NCBI GenBank assembly: GCA_019155205.2
Contig: JAHNZQ020000004.1
Span: forward strand, 3,301,677 to 3,355,910
DNA: 54,234 bases
Direction: 5' to 3'
Origin: Gracilaria vermiculophylla
Taxonomy: Eukaryota; Rhodophyta; Florideophyceae; Gracilariales; Gracilariaceae
Shown here: positions 11,640 to 21,295 of the stretch, one piece after another
How positions within the stretch are numbered: position 1 is the first letter of the stretch
How the letters are laid out: every line of letters begins with the position of its first letter
Notes under the pieces: model-generated
What the model saw: the letters and a program-made list of their open reading frames with translations, nothing else
What the model was told of the DNA's origin: nothing
The model's database searches: none
Made by a program: the position numbers and the translations under genes

Positions 11640-12206
11640 GTTCCGCCTGGCTCTCCAACATCGAGCCTCAGCTCCACGGGGGTCGCCTTTAGGAAAGGTG
11701 GAGAGGCCGTCTGCTCCGTCGACGCAGAAGCGGCGGGCCCCCCAATCCCGCTGGACCCACTCGACACCTTTGAGGATTCTGTTTGCACGCTCCGCCGTGA
11801 GAATTATAAGGTCTTCGCCTCTATAGGATGTTCCCCGCTCGCCTCTACCACGGTGCGCACTATCCTCGATACCGGAGCTGGCCCCAATCTAGTGCACGCG
11901 GACGTGCTCCCGCGGTCTGCTCTCGACTCCGTGAGGACTGACAAGCTCCCTACGGTTCGCAATGCGTCGCGTCGAACATTGACCATCCTCGGCGCAATCC
12001 CCTTGTACCTCCGGTTGGGCTCCTCACAGGTGAAAGTTTGGTTCCTCGTGGCGACGAACTTGGCCGCACAATGCATATTGAGCACTTCCTTTGTGGATGG
12101 ATATGTACGTGCAATCTACCAACGCCTGCGGAAGGTGAGGTTTCACGACGCTGCCCCTGTAGGTATTTTGTCCGCATCTCTAGGACAAGACGCGAACGCG
12201 CGCTAA
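11640..12206 (+). CDS. Ty3/gypsy retropepsin (protease) region of copy B1
   Basis: The frame is open from well before 11640 to the stop at 12204-12206. The active-site motif ILDTGAGPNLVHADVL (near 11855-11905) is the D-T/S-G triad of retropepsins, and the second conserved block TLTILGAIPLYLRLG followed by FLVATNLAAQCILSTSF fits the flap and C-terminal strand. Retropepsin cuts the Gag-Pol polyprotein. The protease frame is -1 relative to the gag frame and overlaps it, with AAACCCT at 11616-11622 as a possible slip site. The stop at 12204 separates it from RT, with which it was probably fused in a functional element. So it is an intact domain within a defective element. Confidence 0.75.
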   Translation, partial: VPPGSPTSSLSSTGVAFRKGGEAVCSVDAEAAGPPIPLDPLDTFEDSVCTLRRENYKVFASIGCSPLASTTVRTILDTGAGPNLVHADVLPRSALDSVRTDKLPTVRNASRRTLTILGAIPLYLRLGSSQVKVWFLVATNLAAQCILSTSFVDGYVRAIYQRLRKVRFHDAAPVGILSASLGQDANAR

Positions 12207-13255
12207 GTGGGTAACCTTCCAAAGGAGACGTAGTCGAATAAGCCCCGCGTAGTGAAGAGCGTTGACATACCCGCGAAGGGGTCAGGCCGAAGTCTGGGTG
12301 CAGACCTCTGCATCTGGCCTTTCATTCCTACAGGGGAGTCCACACCTGACGACAAAGCAGCGCTCCATGATGGCGAACGGTGTTATGGAAGTAATATCAA
12401 ACGTCCCCTTTAGGGTTGTGCTCGATAACCTTAAGGAGTCCCCGTTACGGCTCCAGAAAGGAAGTGTCGTCGGGCTGGCACTACCCGCCCTTGCAGGACT
12501 GGCTCATCTTCCTCAAGCAGAAGACCTTGTGGACCGCGATGCTATCGCCACTGTGGAGACGGAAGCGACTTCAACGGCTCCAGAGGAAGAGAATCCTGCC
12601 ACCTGGCAGGATAAGCTCCAAATTGGCAATGATTTCGAAGGGTATCGCCACAAGATAGTGGAGATGCTATCTGTCTTTGAGGTTATGTGGACTGGTCGCC
12701 TGGGTCAGGTCAGCCTGGCCAAGCACAGGATCCAGCTCACACCGGGTGCGAAGCCGGTAAATCAACTCCCGAGGAGGGCCGGACCCCACGCGCGCGACTT
12801 TGAACGCGATGAGGTCCACCGGATGCTGGAGAAAGGCGTTATAGAGCCTTCCAATTCCGAATGGGCCTCCCCGGTGGTGTTTGTCAAAAAGAAGGATGGA
12901 TCCCAACGGTTCTTTATTGACTACAGGCGCCTTAACGAGGTGACGGTACGCGATTCGTACCCGATACCCCGGATGGATGAATGTATTGACTCCTTAGGCG
13001 ATGCGTCCGTTTTCTCTACGCTGGATGCCAATAGCGGCTACTGGCAGATTGATATGGACGACTCCGATAAGGATAAGACAACGTTCACCTCGCACTGTGG
13101 GATATTCAGATTCCTAAGGATGCCATTTGGGTTGAAGAATGCACCCGCTACGTTCCAACGAGCGGTGGACATTATCCTGTCAAAGGTGAAATGGCAGTAC
13201 GCCTTGGTGTATATTGATGATGTCATCATATACTCCCGCAGCGTGGAGGAGCACT
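12207..13255 (+). pseudogene. Ty3/gypsy reverse transcriptase of copy B1, 3' partial at gap
   Basis: After a linker with a stop and a frameshift near 12275, the frame is open from 12262 to the gap. RT blocks in order: HRIQLTPGAKP, EWASPVVFVKKKDGS, FIDYRRLNEVTVRDSYPIPR, STLDANSGYWQI (motif A with the first catalytic Asp), FRFLRMPFGLKNAPATFQR (motif B) and LVYIDDVIIYS (motif C; YIDD catalytic pair) just before the N run. All key catalytic residues are present. Thumb, RNase H and integrase of this copy are not in the window, since the sequence after the gap restarts at an earlier point in RT. The domain would copy element RNA into DNA. Confidence 0.85.
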
Positions 13256-13355
13256 NNNNNNNNNNNNNNNNNNNNNNNNNNNNNNNNNNNNNNNNNNNNN
13301 NNNNNNNNNNNNNNNNNNNNNNNNNNNNNNNNNNNNNNNNNNNNNNNNNNNNNNN
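13256..13355. other. Scaffold gap of 100 N within gypsy pol
   Basis: Exactly 100 N, which normally means a gap of unknown size. RT sequence left of it ends after YIDD; sequence right of it starts again about 580 bases earlier in the RT, so the gap joins two different copies or a misplaced one. Confidence 0.95.
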
Positions 13356-14861
13356 ATCCGTCTTTAAAGAGATGTGGACTGGACGCCTGGGTCAAGTCCT
13401 CCTGGCAAAGCACAGGATTCAGCTCACACCGGATGCTAAGCCGGAACATGAACTCCCGAGAAGAGCCGGACCCCATGCGCGCGACTTTGAACGCGTTATA
13501 GAGCCTTCCAATTCCGAATGGGCCTCCCCGGTGGTGTTTGTCAAAAAGAAGGATGGCTCCCTACGGTTCTGAATTGACTACAGGCGCCTTAACAAGGTGA
13601 CAGTACGCGATTCGTACCCGATATTCGGATGGATGAATGTATTGACTCCTTAGGCGATGCGTCCGTTTTCTCCACGCTGGATGCCAATAGCGGCTACTGG
13701 CGGATTGAGATTGACGACTCTGATAAAGAGAAGAAAACGTTCACCTCGCACTGTGGGATCTTCAGACTCCTAAGGATGCCATCCGGGTTTAAGAATGCAC
13801 CCGCTACGTTCCAAAGAGCGGTGGAAATTATCCTGTCAAAGGTGAAATGGTAGTACGCCTGGGTGTATATCGATGATGTCATCATATACTCCCGCAGCGT
13901 GGAGGAGCCGTTCATTCATGCGAAGCACGTACTCCAACTCCTAAAGGATGCTGGCCTCACCCTTAAGCTGGAGAAATGTTTCTTCTTCAAGTCGTCGGTG
14001 GATTACCTGGGGCTTGTTGTGCTCCCAGGCTGCCTACATGTTTCTAGGAAAACTCAGGACACCATTAAAGAAGCTCGCCCTCCCACGAACCAGACGGAGC
14101 TTTGCTCTTTCCTTGGGTTGTGTAACGTTGTACGGCGGTTTGTCCCTAATTTCTCCCGTATAGCGGCGCCGTTAAATCGCCTCCTGGAGTAGGACAAACC
14201 GACGCAATTGGCTCTCAAGACGGACGAGGACTTGAAAGCCTTCGACACCCTGAAGAGGAGACTGATAGAACCACCAGTCTTGGATTTGCCCAAGCGGCAC
14301 GGCCGAATGGTGCTGGACACTGACGCCTGTAAGTACCAGGTTGGATGTGCCCTCCTACAGGAACAACCTGAAGATGGACTTCAACCCATCGGGTATTGGA
14401 GGCGCAGCCTCACCCCTACGGAACGGAATGATTCCACTTCGGAGCGCGAGTGTCTCGTCATCGTGTGGGCGGTATTGCTTTTATGCCCATACCTGGAAGG
14501 CGCGCGCTTCACCTTGAGGACAAACCACACACCACTGAAGTGGATACTGTCCTTGACGGATGATTCCGGTTGCCTGGAAAGGTGGAGGTTGCGCCTTCTG
14601 GAGTTCGAGTTTGACATCCTTCTTCGTCCTGGCATAAACAACCAGGCCGCGGATGCGCTCTCGCGAATCTCCACCGATGAGGAGGATAAAACACCTTTGG
14701 AGTACAACATCCCGTGTCTGGTCATCCAGAACGCCGATAGGAAAAAAGGATCCGACGGAGAATGTTTGGAATGCTGTCAACCTGGAGGAAAGTACAGTGG
14801 GCTCCCTGAGGTGATGGCTCTTGTTGAGGAGGAGAAAGTAGTTCTCCTTATTACCGTATAG
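13356..14861 (+). pseudogene. Ty3/gypsy RT and RNase H of copy B2 (broken)
   Basis: RT blocks repeat those of copy B1 but carry a TGA at 13570, a one-base loss near 13622, a TAG at 13851 in place of the Gln codon in KWQYA, and a TAG near 14190. The YIDD motif is kept at 13863-13880. The RNase H frame 14208-14861 is open: VLDTDACKYQVGCALLQEQ (first catalytic Asp), STSERECLVIVWA (catalytic Glu), then RTNHTPLKW where TDHxPL is usual, so the third acidic residue is Asn here, and NNQAADALSRI at the end. The stops and the Asp-to-Asn change mean this polyprotein is inactive. A linker of about 90 residues to the integrase follows. Confidence 0.85.
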
Positions 14862-16415
14862 AAGGTCCTGAAGGAGCAGAGTACGGATGCGTACTGCAAG
14901 GAGTGCCTCGTCACTGTGGGGAGTTTGACATTATCGTTCGATGTCGACCGTGACGGCGTGCTTGTACGCCACGCCCTTCTAGATGGAGGGCTTAAAAAGG
15001 TGGCGCCGACGAAGTTACGGGCGAGAGTGTTGTACCTCTCGCACTATCCGCGCCTCACCGGGCACCCCGGTGGATCTCGGATGTATTTCACCATGCGGAG
15101 GGAGTTCTATTGGCCGAACATGGCCAACGACGCCTTCCCAACGGTGGCGGACTGCTATTCCTACGCCGCTGCTAGGTAGAGTATACGGAAACACCGGACG
15201 CCGCTCACGCTGTTCCCGCCTTCAGGACCGTTGGAGTTTGTGGCCATGGACATCTTGGGTCCTCTCCCAAAGACGGAGCGAGGGCACCGATTTATCCTCG
15301 TCATCACGGATCGCTTTTCCAAGATCACGCGTGCCATCCCCCTCCGGTGCACTACGGCAGCCGTAATTGCCGACGACTTTCTGGAGCAGTAGGATTATCC
15401 CTACGGGATACCGTTGTACCTCCTTACGGACGATGGACCCCAGTTCGCGGCGAAACTCTTCAGCGCCGTTTCCGGAATGCTGGGGATGAAGCAGTTGTTT
15501 ACAATTGCCTATCACCCCCAGACAAACGGCCAGGCGGAACTGTTCAACAAAACCATCGCCTCGAGGTTTAAGCACTATGTCGCGGACCACCAGAAGGATT
15601 GGGACGCATATGTGGGACCCCTCACTTATGCATACAACCTACAGGTGCACCGCTCCACGGGGACTGCTCCTTTCAATTTGGTGCTCTCGCGCATTCTGCC
15701 AAGTGCTGTCATCGGGGAACGCGCCGCGGCGCACCCGGCGGATGGGCCACAGGTGCCAACAGCGGCGCAAGCCAGACGCTCCATCCTAAGGCGATATGAG
15801 AACACACTCTCCTTCGCGAAGGAGAGACTCAACGCCTCGCACAGGAGATATAAACAGGACGTCGACCGAATGGTTATGGAAGGCCCTCACCTGAAGGAAG
15901 GCGACGAGGTTTTCCTCGACAAATCCGGGGAAAACTCCGATGAACCGCCGGACGTCACGCAAAAGTTAGCGCCGACCACCTCAGGGCCCTTAAAAGTCCT
16001 TGCCACCTATAGAAATACTGTCGCCATTGAGGTGAACGGGCTCAGGGATGTCGTCTTCCGTGATAGGGTGACGAAAGTCCCATCGCCCAGGCTTTCAGGA
16101 ATGCCCGCCACCCAACCTCAGGGACTACGCGCGGAGATTCCTCATCCGACCACCACAGGCGCGACGACACCACGGGATACTGGGAACCGCAACACCGCTC
16201 TCGGTGAACCATTACTGGAGGCTCCCGATGCTATCCTGACCCCTGAAGATGACATCCTCTACGCGGTGGACCATATCGTCTCCCATCTACAAACCCCTGC
16301 AGAAGTACTGTACCGCGTCCGCTCGTATGTGTACACCTCGAAGGACCACACGAAAGAACCTCCGGAACATATCCCGGAGAACTGCCTTAGGCGGTACCAC
16401 GCCAGTCTGGTGTGA
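14862..16415 (+). pseudogene. Ty3/gypsy integrase with chromodomain-like C-terminus, copy B2 (broken by stops)
   Basis: The zinc domain is visible as HYPRLTGH ... REFYWPNM ... VADCYSYA: the two His and the first Cys are there, the second Cys is replaced by Tyr. A stop at about 15177 and another at 15390 interrupt the frame. The core has AMDILGPLP, LLTDDGPQFAA and TNGQAELFNKTI, the D,D,E residues of retroviral-type integrases. The last 50 residues (VDHIVSHLQTPAEVLYRVRS ... EPPEHIPENCLRRYHASL) follow the chromodomain pattern, which in chromoviruses steers insertion to marked chromatin. The Trp that normally follows VLYRVR is Ser, and the Trp of the DTWEP block is Lys. Integrase joins element DNA to the host chromosome; this copy cannot. 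Confidence 0.85.
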
Positions 16416-16689
16416 AAACGCCTCTCCACATAGGTGCTTCCGTTTAGGAAATTGGGAGGGGGCCCCCGCCCGGAGTGTTTTTCGCCTCCGCAGTCTATAC
16501 CCCACCTGGAATTCTCTTTTTTGCCTCCAGGATCCCCTTGCTCGTATTTTGCAGGCTCTCACGGCGGCACTTCGTGCTGTTGAGCACGCGGGCACGGTCT
16601 TTGCATATTGAAACTACCGTTTGTGGGGCTTCTGCTCCATCCGAAGGATCGTTTATTAGTCAGAGTCCTATCACCTACAGGTGACCAAA

Positions 16690-17184
16690 TCACGAAGAGT
16701 ACTCCGCTTCGAGGCGCGCTTTCGCTGTGAGGGCTTGGCTATCAAAAAACTCCGACAGGCTTTCCTTGAGGGCCGCCATCGAGGCTCGCTCTTTCCGGGC
16801 CTTGTGGAGCTCTAAGACCCAAGCACGCGCCTCGCGCAGAGCCTCCACAGGAGAAGCCGGAGCAGGACGGCCTGTCACCAGGCACGCCTGCATCGACTCC
16901 TGGAAGGCAGCCTCCCGAGCCCCACAGGAGACTCCTCCCGACGGTGCACCCGATGCGGTCACCTTCATTGACAGCGCAACAACTGTCACCGAGGGAGCTG
17001 CGGACGGCGGACCAGCTGGGCCAGGGGCTCTCCGACGGGACTCCGCGGGTTCCACAGAGGAGTTCGGCAATGCCAAGGATGGAGTTGGTGACGCCGGAGG
17101 TGACGTCAGTGTGGGAACAAGAACGCTCCGCAGGGGAGGATGAGGAATAGGCGCAGAGACGTTCCGCTGTCGGGGTTGCACCAC
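16690..17184 (-). CDS. Antisense ORF in the gypsy post-pol region (hypothetical)
   Basis: A 164-codon frame on the strand opposite to pol, between the pol stop (16415) and the 3' LTR. The N-terminal half is Pro/Ser/Ala-rich; the C-terminal half (about residues 85-164) is a charged, Ala/Glu/Arg-rich helix-forming region that may form a coiled coil (EALREARAWVLELHKARKER). One frameshift upstream, near 17180, it joins another protein-like stretch (SSMGKDEIARIQYLRP) up to about 17290. I do not recognise the family. Antisense ORFs between pol and the 3' LTR are known in some plant gypsy lineages. The region is GC-rich and overlapping frames are also open, so it could be a chance frame. If real, it belongs to the transposon and not the host. 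Confidence 0.35.
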   Translation of the reverse strand: MVQPRQRNVSAPIPHPPLRSVLVPTLTSPPASPTPSLALPNSSVEPAESRRRAPGPAGPPSAAPSVTVVALSMKVTASGAPSGGVSCGAREAAFQESMQACLVTGRPAPASPVEALREARAWVLELHKARKERASMAALKESLSEFFDSQALTAKARLEAEYSS

Positions 17185-17806
17185 TGGGGCCGAAGATACT
17201 GGATGCGAGCAATCTCGTCCTTTCCCATAGAAGACACGGCGGCAACCACTGCGGGAACACTCGGCACTGCGGCGGGCCGCGGAGATATCACCTAAGGAGG
17301 TGAGCGCATATCCGGGGACGGAGCTGGAAATCGACAGGGCGCGCTGGTCGCCAGGCTCTCCACCGAGGGTTCAGAGTCGAGGTCTCGTAACAGCAGCATC
17401 TCAGATGAAGAATGTAGCGCCACTTGAAAAGCAGCCCACAGTTATACACCAGACCGGAGAGGTAGCCGTGTTGTGACGCCATCGGGGAATGTGCGGAGAA
17501 AACGGACGACCGAAGACAGGCAAGGTATGGAGCACCATGACGGGGCGCAAGTTCATATCTAGTGAAGGCCGAAGGGGGCACGGACGAGAAGATTAGAAAA
17601 AGATGCACCTTCACGGAGACGCGATGAACGGACTCAATGAATCGGTTGTTTCCTGAAGGAGAATCCTCGGAGGAATCGGAGCGTCAAGTGCCTTGAGGGA
17701 GTCGTTGTTCCCTCTGGACTGGCCCATGCTCCGGTCATGGAGGTCGCGCGTCTGAACCGCGCACAATACGCTGAAGTGCACGGAAACCTACGCCGCCGAA
17801 GGGAAC

Positions 17807-18359
17807 TGTGGTATTGTCAGCCCTCTTGTCGAGGTTGTAAAGCACAACGTCCGTTAGGAGTTTTTGGTGACTCCAAAGACGCGTATTCCTAAAGGTGGTC
17901 TCCGGTATCCACTGTCACGAGCCGGTTGAATTCTGAAAGGGATCCGCAACCACCAAGCGGAGCGGAAGGTTCACTGGGCGGACAATTCTCCTACAGGCGC
18001 TGCTATGATGCGATCTGGGGATCGGCGGCTTAGAAACCTGCGTGAATAGACAAGAGACTTCAACCGGAAAATGTAGAAGAAGACTCAAGGGTGCTTGTCA
18101 TTACTTCTCTAGAGGTGAAGCTCAACCCCCAGCTTAAATACCAAGCCGGGAGCCCGCCTCGGCAGGTCGCACTACTGTGCTAATTACCCGCGTAAAATAT
18201 CTAAAATAAATACTAAATTCTACCGTACTTCAAAGATACTGTAGCGCACGCGTGCGAGATTATGCACCACGTGGCCCAGCTAATAAATTGCAAACCCTCC
18301 TAAGGAAATTATACCTTAAGGCCAAACCACTGTATTTCCGTAGGAGGTACTGTACTACA
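17807..18359 (-). repeat. Nested solo LTR of the gypsy family (reverse strand), duplication GGAAC
   Basis: The 553-bp block starts TGTGGTATTGTCAG and ends ACTGTACTACA in plus reading. It is flanked on both sides by GGAAC (17802-17806 and 18360-18364), a perfect 5-bp target-site duplication. So it is an independent insertion into copy B2 that later collapsed to a solo LTR by recombination between its two LTRs. Removing it rejoins the post-pol region of B2. Confidence 0.95.
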
Positions 18360-18610
18360 GGAACGGCAGCACCAACACGTTACGCCAAAATGGAGGAGAC
18401 ACAGCCGGGTTGAGGAGGAGCAGGGCCCACAAACGCCGCAAGGGATGAAACGCGAGCCTGCGGCAATACTCCGCGCAGGAGTATGGAGAAAGGGAGGAAC
18501 GCCTGAAGGAGAGAACGGGCAAACCACCGGAGGCCGCACTTGCCTCAACACCGATAGGACCTACCCCAGGATCAAGAAATCGGAAGATGCACCTCGAGGA
18601 CGTGGTGCAA

Positions 18611-18626
18611 TTTAGGAAATGGGGTA
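18611..18626 (+). promoter_or_regulatory. Polypurine tract of gypsy copy B2
   Basis: TTTAGGAAATGGGGTA lies directly before the 3' LTR, the place from which plus-strand DNA synthesis is primed. A close relative of this motif (TTTAGGAAATTGGGAGGGGG) occurs at about 16444-16463, right after the pol stop. Confidence 0.65.
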
Positions 18627-19178
18627 TGTAGTACAGTGGCTCCTAAGGAAATAGGGTGGTTGGGCCTTATGGTATAGTACCCTAAGGAGGGCTCTTATGT
18701 TATTTGCTGGGCCATGTGGTGCATAATCCCGCCCGAGTGCGCCACAGTATACTTGAGGCACGGTAAAATTATTATTTATTTTAGTTAGTTTATGCAGGTA
18801 ATTAGTACAGTAGCAAGACCGGCCGAGGTCGGCTCCCGACTTAATACTTAACCTGCCGGTTGAGCTCCGCCTCTGGGGAAGTAAAGACAAGCACCCTTGA
18901 GTCTTCATCTACTTTTCCGGTTGGAGTCTGTTGTCGATCAACGCAGGTTTCTAAGCCGCCGATCCCCAGGTCGCATCATAGCAGCGCCTGTAGGAACATT
19001 GTCCGCCCATTGAACCTCCCCCTCCGCTTGGTGTTTGCGAACCCCCTTTAAGAATTCCCCCGGCTCACGACAGCGGATACCGGAGACCACCTTTAGGAAT
19101 ACGCGCCTTTAGAGTCAACAAAAACTCCTAACGGACGTTGTGCTTTACTTCCTCGAGAGGAGGGCTGACAGTACCACA
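18627..19178 (+). repeat. 3' LTR of gypsy copy B2
   Basis: 552 bp from TGTAGTACAGTGGC to GACAGTACCACA, the same family as the other five LTRs in the window. It is preceded by a polypurine tract and followed by single-copy-looking AT-rich DNA. Confidence 0.9.
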
Positions 19179-20852
19179 ATATCTACACCAGTATCTGTTT
19201 CTGCGACAAGTAACCTGGAACACTTCGCTCGTAGGAGTCTGCAATTTTATCCATGAGCTTCTTTGGGTTTGTCTCCGTATTAATCTGTATTCTTACGTTT
19301 GTCTTCTTCATGCATGGTGCTCATCGTTTTCATTTTCTTTCTCCTCAACGGGCATTTTTCATCATTTTGATGCATTCGTTGATGCGATACATGAATGCAT
19401 TACGTTTGTCTTTGATTTGGAATTTTCCCCGTCTTTTATATTCCAATCTTTTCTTCTGAATTCTAATGCTGTAATTTATTTCAATTTCTAGATCGCCCAT
19501 ATTTCTTTCTTGAAGATCAGAACAATGCATTTCTGAGTGGTATCCCTTTTTTCCTAGCACTTGGTCACACAGGCCTGTTCCAATACATTCTGCGTAAGCT
19601 TGTGACGTTCTGCTACAAATATTGACCGTTTGAATTTTTTCTTTTTCGTGTTTTCTTATACTTTACACTCATCCTTATAACTAATCTTGTTAATTTCAAA
19701 AACTTTTTGTGTAGCGTTTTCTTGTATAATTTCTCCCGCTTCTCACAAGCGATTTTCTTTGAAAGACACTTCTTTTTTTGCCGTTTTTTCTATCTCGGTA
19801 GTTCCCTCCATTTTAAGAATTAAGTCGTAAAGGAGAACTCTTTTTGCATTCTTTTTCGGCGATGCGAAAAGCGTTGATATGTTTCTGGTTCAAAGAATTA
19901 TGCAGCGTACCTACAAGCCAGAAACGGTCTGAAAAGGTCTTTCGTGATGGTGCGTGCGTTTTCGCAAGCGCATGTTTGTTGTTTGTTAACATTCTAGAAC
20001 CATCTTAATCATTTGTTTTAGTAAATTTATTTTCAACTATGCACATCTTCTGGGCGAACTGCTCGACGTTTGAAGTTGTTACCATCTGTGAATAAAAAAC
20101 CTTTGTGAAGTTTTCTGGTTTAATTTTTTGTCACTTGTTTAATACTAATGCATGTTCTGGCACCTGGAGAGTTCCTGGTTGCTGTAGGCAGAGCTCCAAA
20201 CTCATTACTCACAAACAAACCGCCACGAGTATAGACTAGTTGGTTTTTATGGCGTGCACTTCGTACGACGTCGTGATTTGACCACGGACGGTATGGAAGA
20301 TTTGCCTTCGTCTCCCATTAACTTATACGTAAAAGGATTGTTCTAGGACTACTATATTTTACCAAGTGTTAACAAAAGAACCATTTGGGAGGTTTCCGTA
20401 AACCCTCTCATAAAGGAGCACGTGATAGCAAAACTCGCCCCATGCCTTAGCTCCAGATTGTCGTTTTCGGTTACATGTCACCCAAAACAGCTCATTCATC
20501 ACAAAGAACAGCTACTGAAATGAAAATTCCGACATCTGTCCAAGAAGAAGAAATTCTTCTGTAGGATGATTTTACTATACACAGAGTTGATCACATTCCT
20601 GATCCAGAAGTACATGTTTCGGAGTTCCGCTCTGTGCACATTATTTTTAAAAAAGATTCATGCCAAACTGCGTTGGCCAGAACGACAGAACAGGCCTCCA
20701 GAGGGAGTTGCCGTCGTCTGTTCTCACATCAGCTCTTCCGACGGAAGGGCCTTCTCCAATAGCAGGCAGTTTTTCATAGTGAAGTCTATCAAACTACACT
20801 GTCTCTTCAGAAGCCTTGCATTTTAATTGAAGGCCAATATGTTTAACAGGCT
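19179..20852. other. AT-rich region without recognisable gene
   Basis: T-rich on the plus strand, with many short frames of low-complexity Phe/Ser composition. I see no domain, RNA gene or transposon signature in it. It is not recognisably the continuation of the old gypsy element left of 8655. Confidence 0.6.
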
Positions 20853-21085
20853 TGTTGTAGAAGCATCTAGAAGCTTCTCGGAAGCAACTAGAAACTGCTG
20901 ATATCTAGAGACTTCTAGAAGGTTCTATAGAAGAAATTATGTAGACGTAATTTATGCTTTATGATAGAAATTACTAAAAGTTCTAGAAGACTATAGGACA
21001 TTATAAGAACACTATATAAGAAAGAATTACAGACCACGTTTGATGAATGATAGAAGTCAAGCCGAGTCATCGAGATAAAACAACA
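20853..21085 (+). repeat. LTR-like block with heat-shock-element motifs and TATA box
   Basis: Begins TGTTGT at 20853 and ends ACAACA at 21085, so the ends are TG...CA inverted repeats of 6 bp. Inside are clustered GAA/TTC triplets: TCTAGAAGCTTCTCGGAAGC (20867-20886), TTCTAGAAGGTTC (20913-20925), which fits the TTCnnGAAnnTTC heat-shock element exactly, and GTTCTAGAAG near 20990. A TATA-like CTATATAAG follows at about 21012. This order (heat-shock elements, TATA, short downstream part) resembles the LTRs of heat-responsive copia elements. No target-site duplication matches at the proposed ends, so it may instead be a promoter of unknown function. Confidence 0.35.
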
Positions 21086-21295
21086 GTGCGTTTACTCAAG
21101 TTTATCCTAAGCTCTGTACTACACCTATTTACTATAAGGCTTTCAAATGCATTACGGTGTTGCTTGTGTGTTCGCTGTGGCAGTGTTTTACGAAATTTTA
21201 AACGAAGGCACCGCGTGCTCGTGCCTCCGTCATGGACATTACAATAACCCAATCCGAACCGCCATAGAGAGCTCACGCTCTTCCGCCAAAGTTTC

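Larger units (their letters stand above)
8655..13255 (+). mobile_element. Ty3/gypsy retrotransposon copy B1, 5' half up to the scaffold gap
   Basis: The order is 5' LTR (8655-9208), primer-binding site, gag (9365-11637), protease (11640-12206) and RT (12262-13255), then a run of N. The five bases left of the LTR are GACGC. They do not match the bases right of the 3' LTR at 19178 (ATATC), in line with the view that the sequence after the gap belongs to another copy. Gag carries two stops and a frameshift and the protease-RT junction carries more, so this copy could not move on its own. Confidence 0.85.
13356..19178 (+). mobile_element. Ty3/gypsy retrotransposon copy B2, 3' half
   Basis: Starts inside RT (MWTGRLGQV), runs through RNase H, integrase and a long post-pol region to a polypurine tract (18611-18626) and the 3' LTR (18627-19178). 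A reverse solo LTR of the same family (17807-18359) is nested in it. The RT differs from that left of the gap by stops, a deletion of about 30 bases (lost DEVHRMLEKG) and substitutions, so it is another copy. The bases right of the LTR are ATATC. Confidence 0.85.

Noticed and set aside
16727..17143. 138-codon plus-strand frame overlapping the antisense post-pol ORF
   Set aside because: It lacks protein-like organisation and overlaps the minus-strand frame, which has a clearer helical half; GC-rich DNA keeps several frames open here.
8655..18359. Gypsy element with LTRs in inverted orientation
   Set aside because: The reverse LTR at 17807-18359 has its own GGAAC duplication, so it is a nested solo LTR; the true 3' LTR is at 18627-19178.
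19138..19491. 117-codon plus-strand frame
   Set aside because: It starts inside the gypsy LTR and the rest is T-rich low-complexity sequence.
21137..21141. AGGCT as a matching target duplication for the LTR-like block at 20853
   Set aside because: AGGCT also precedes 20853, but the implied LTR would end in TATA rather than CA, and a 5-base match within 50 bases is easily chance.
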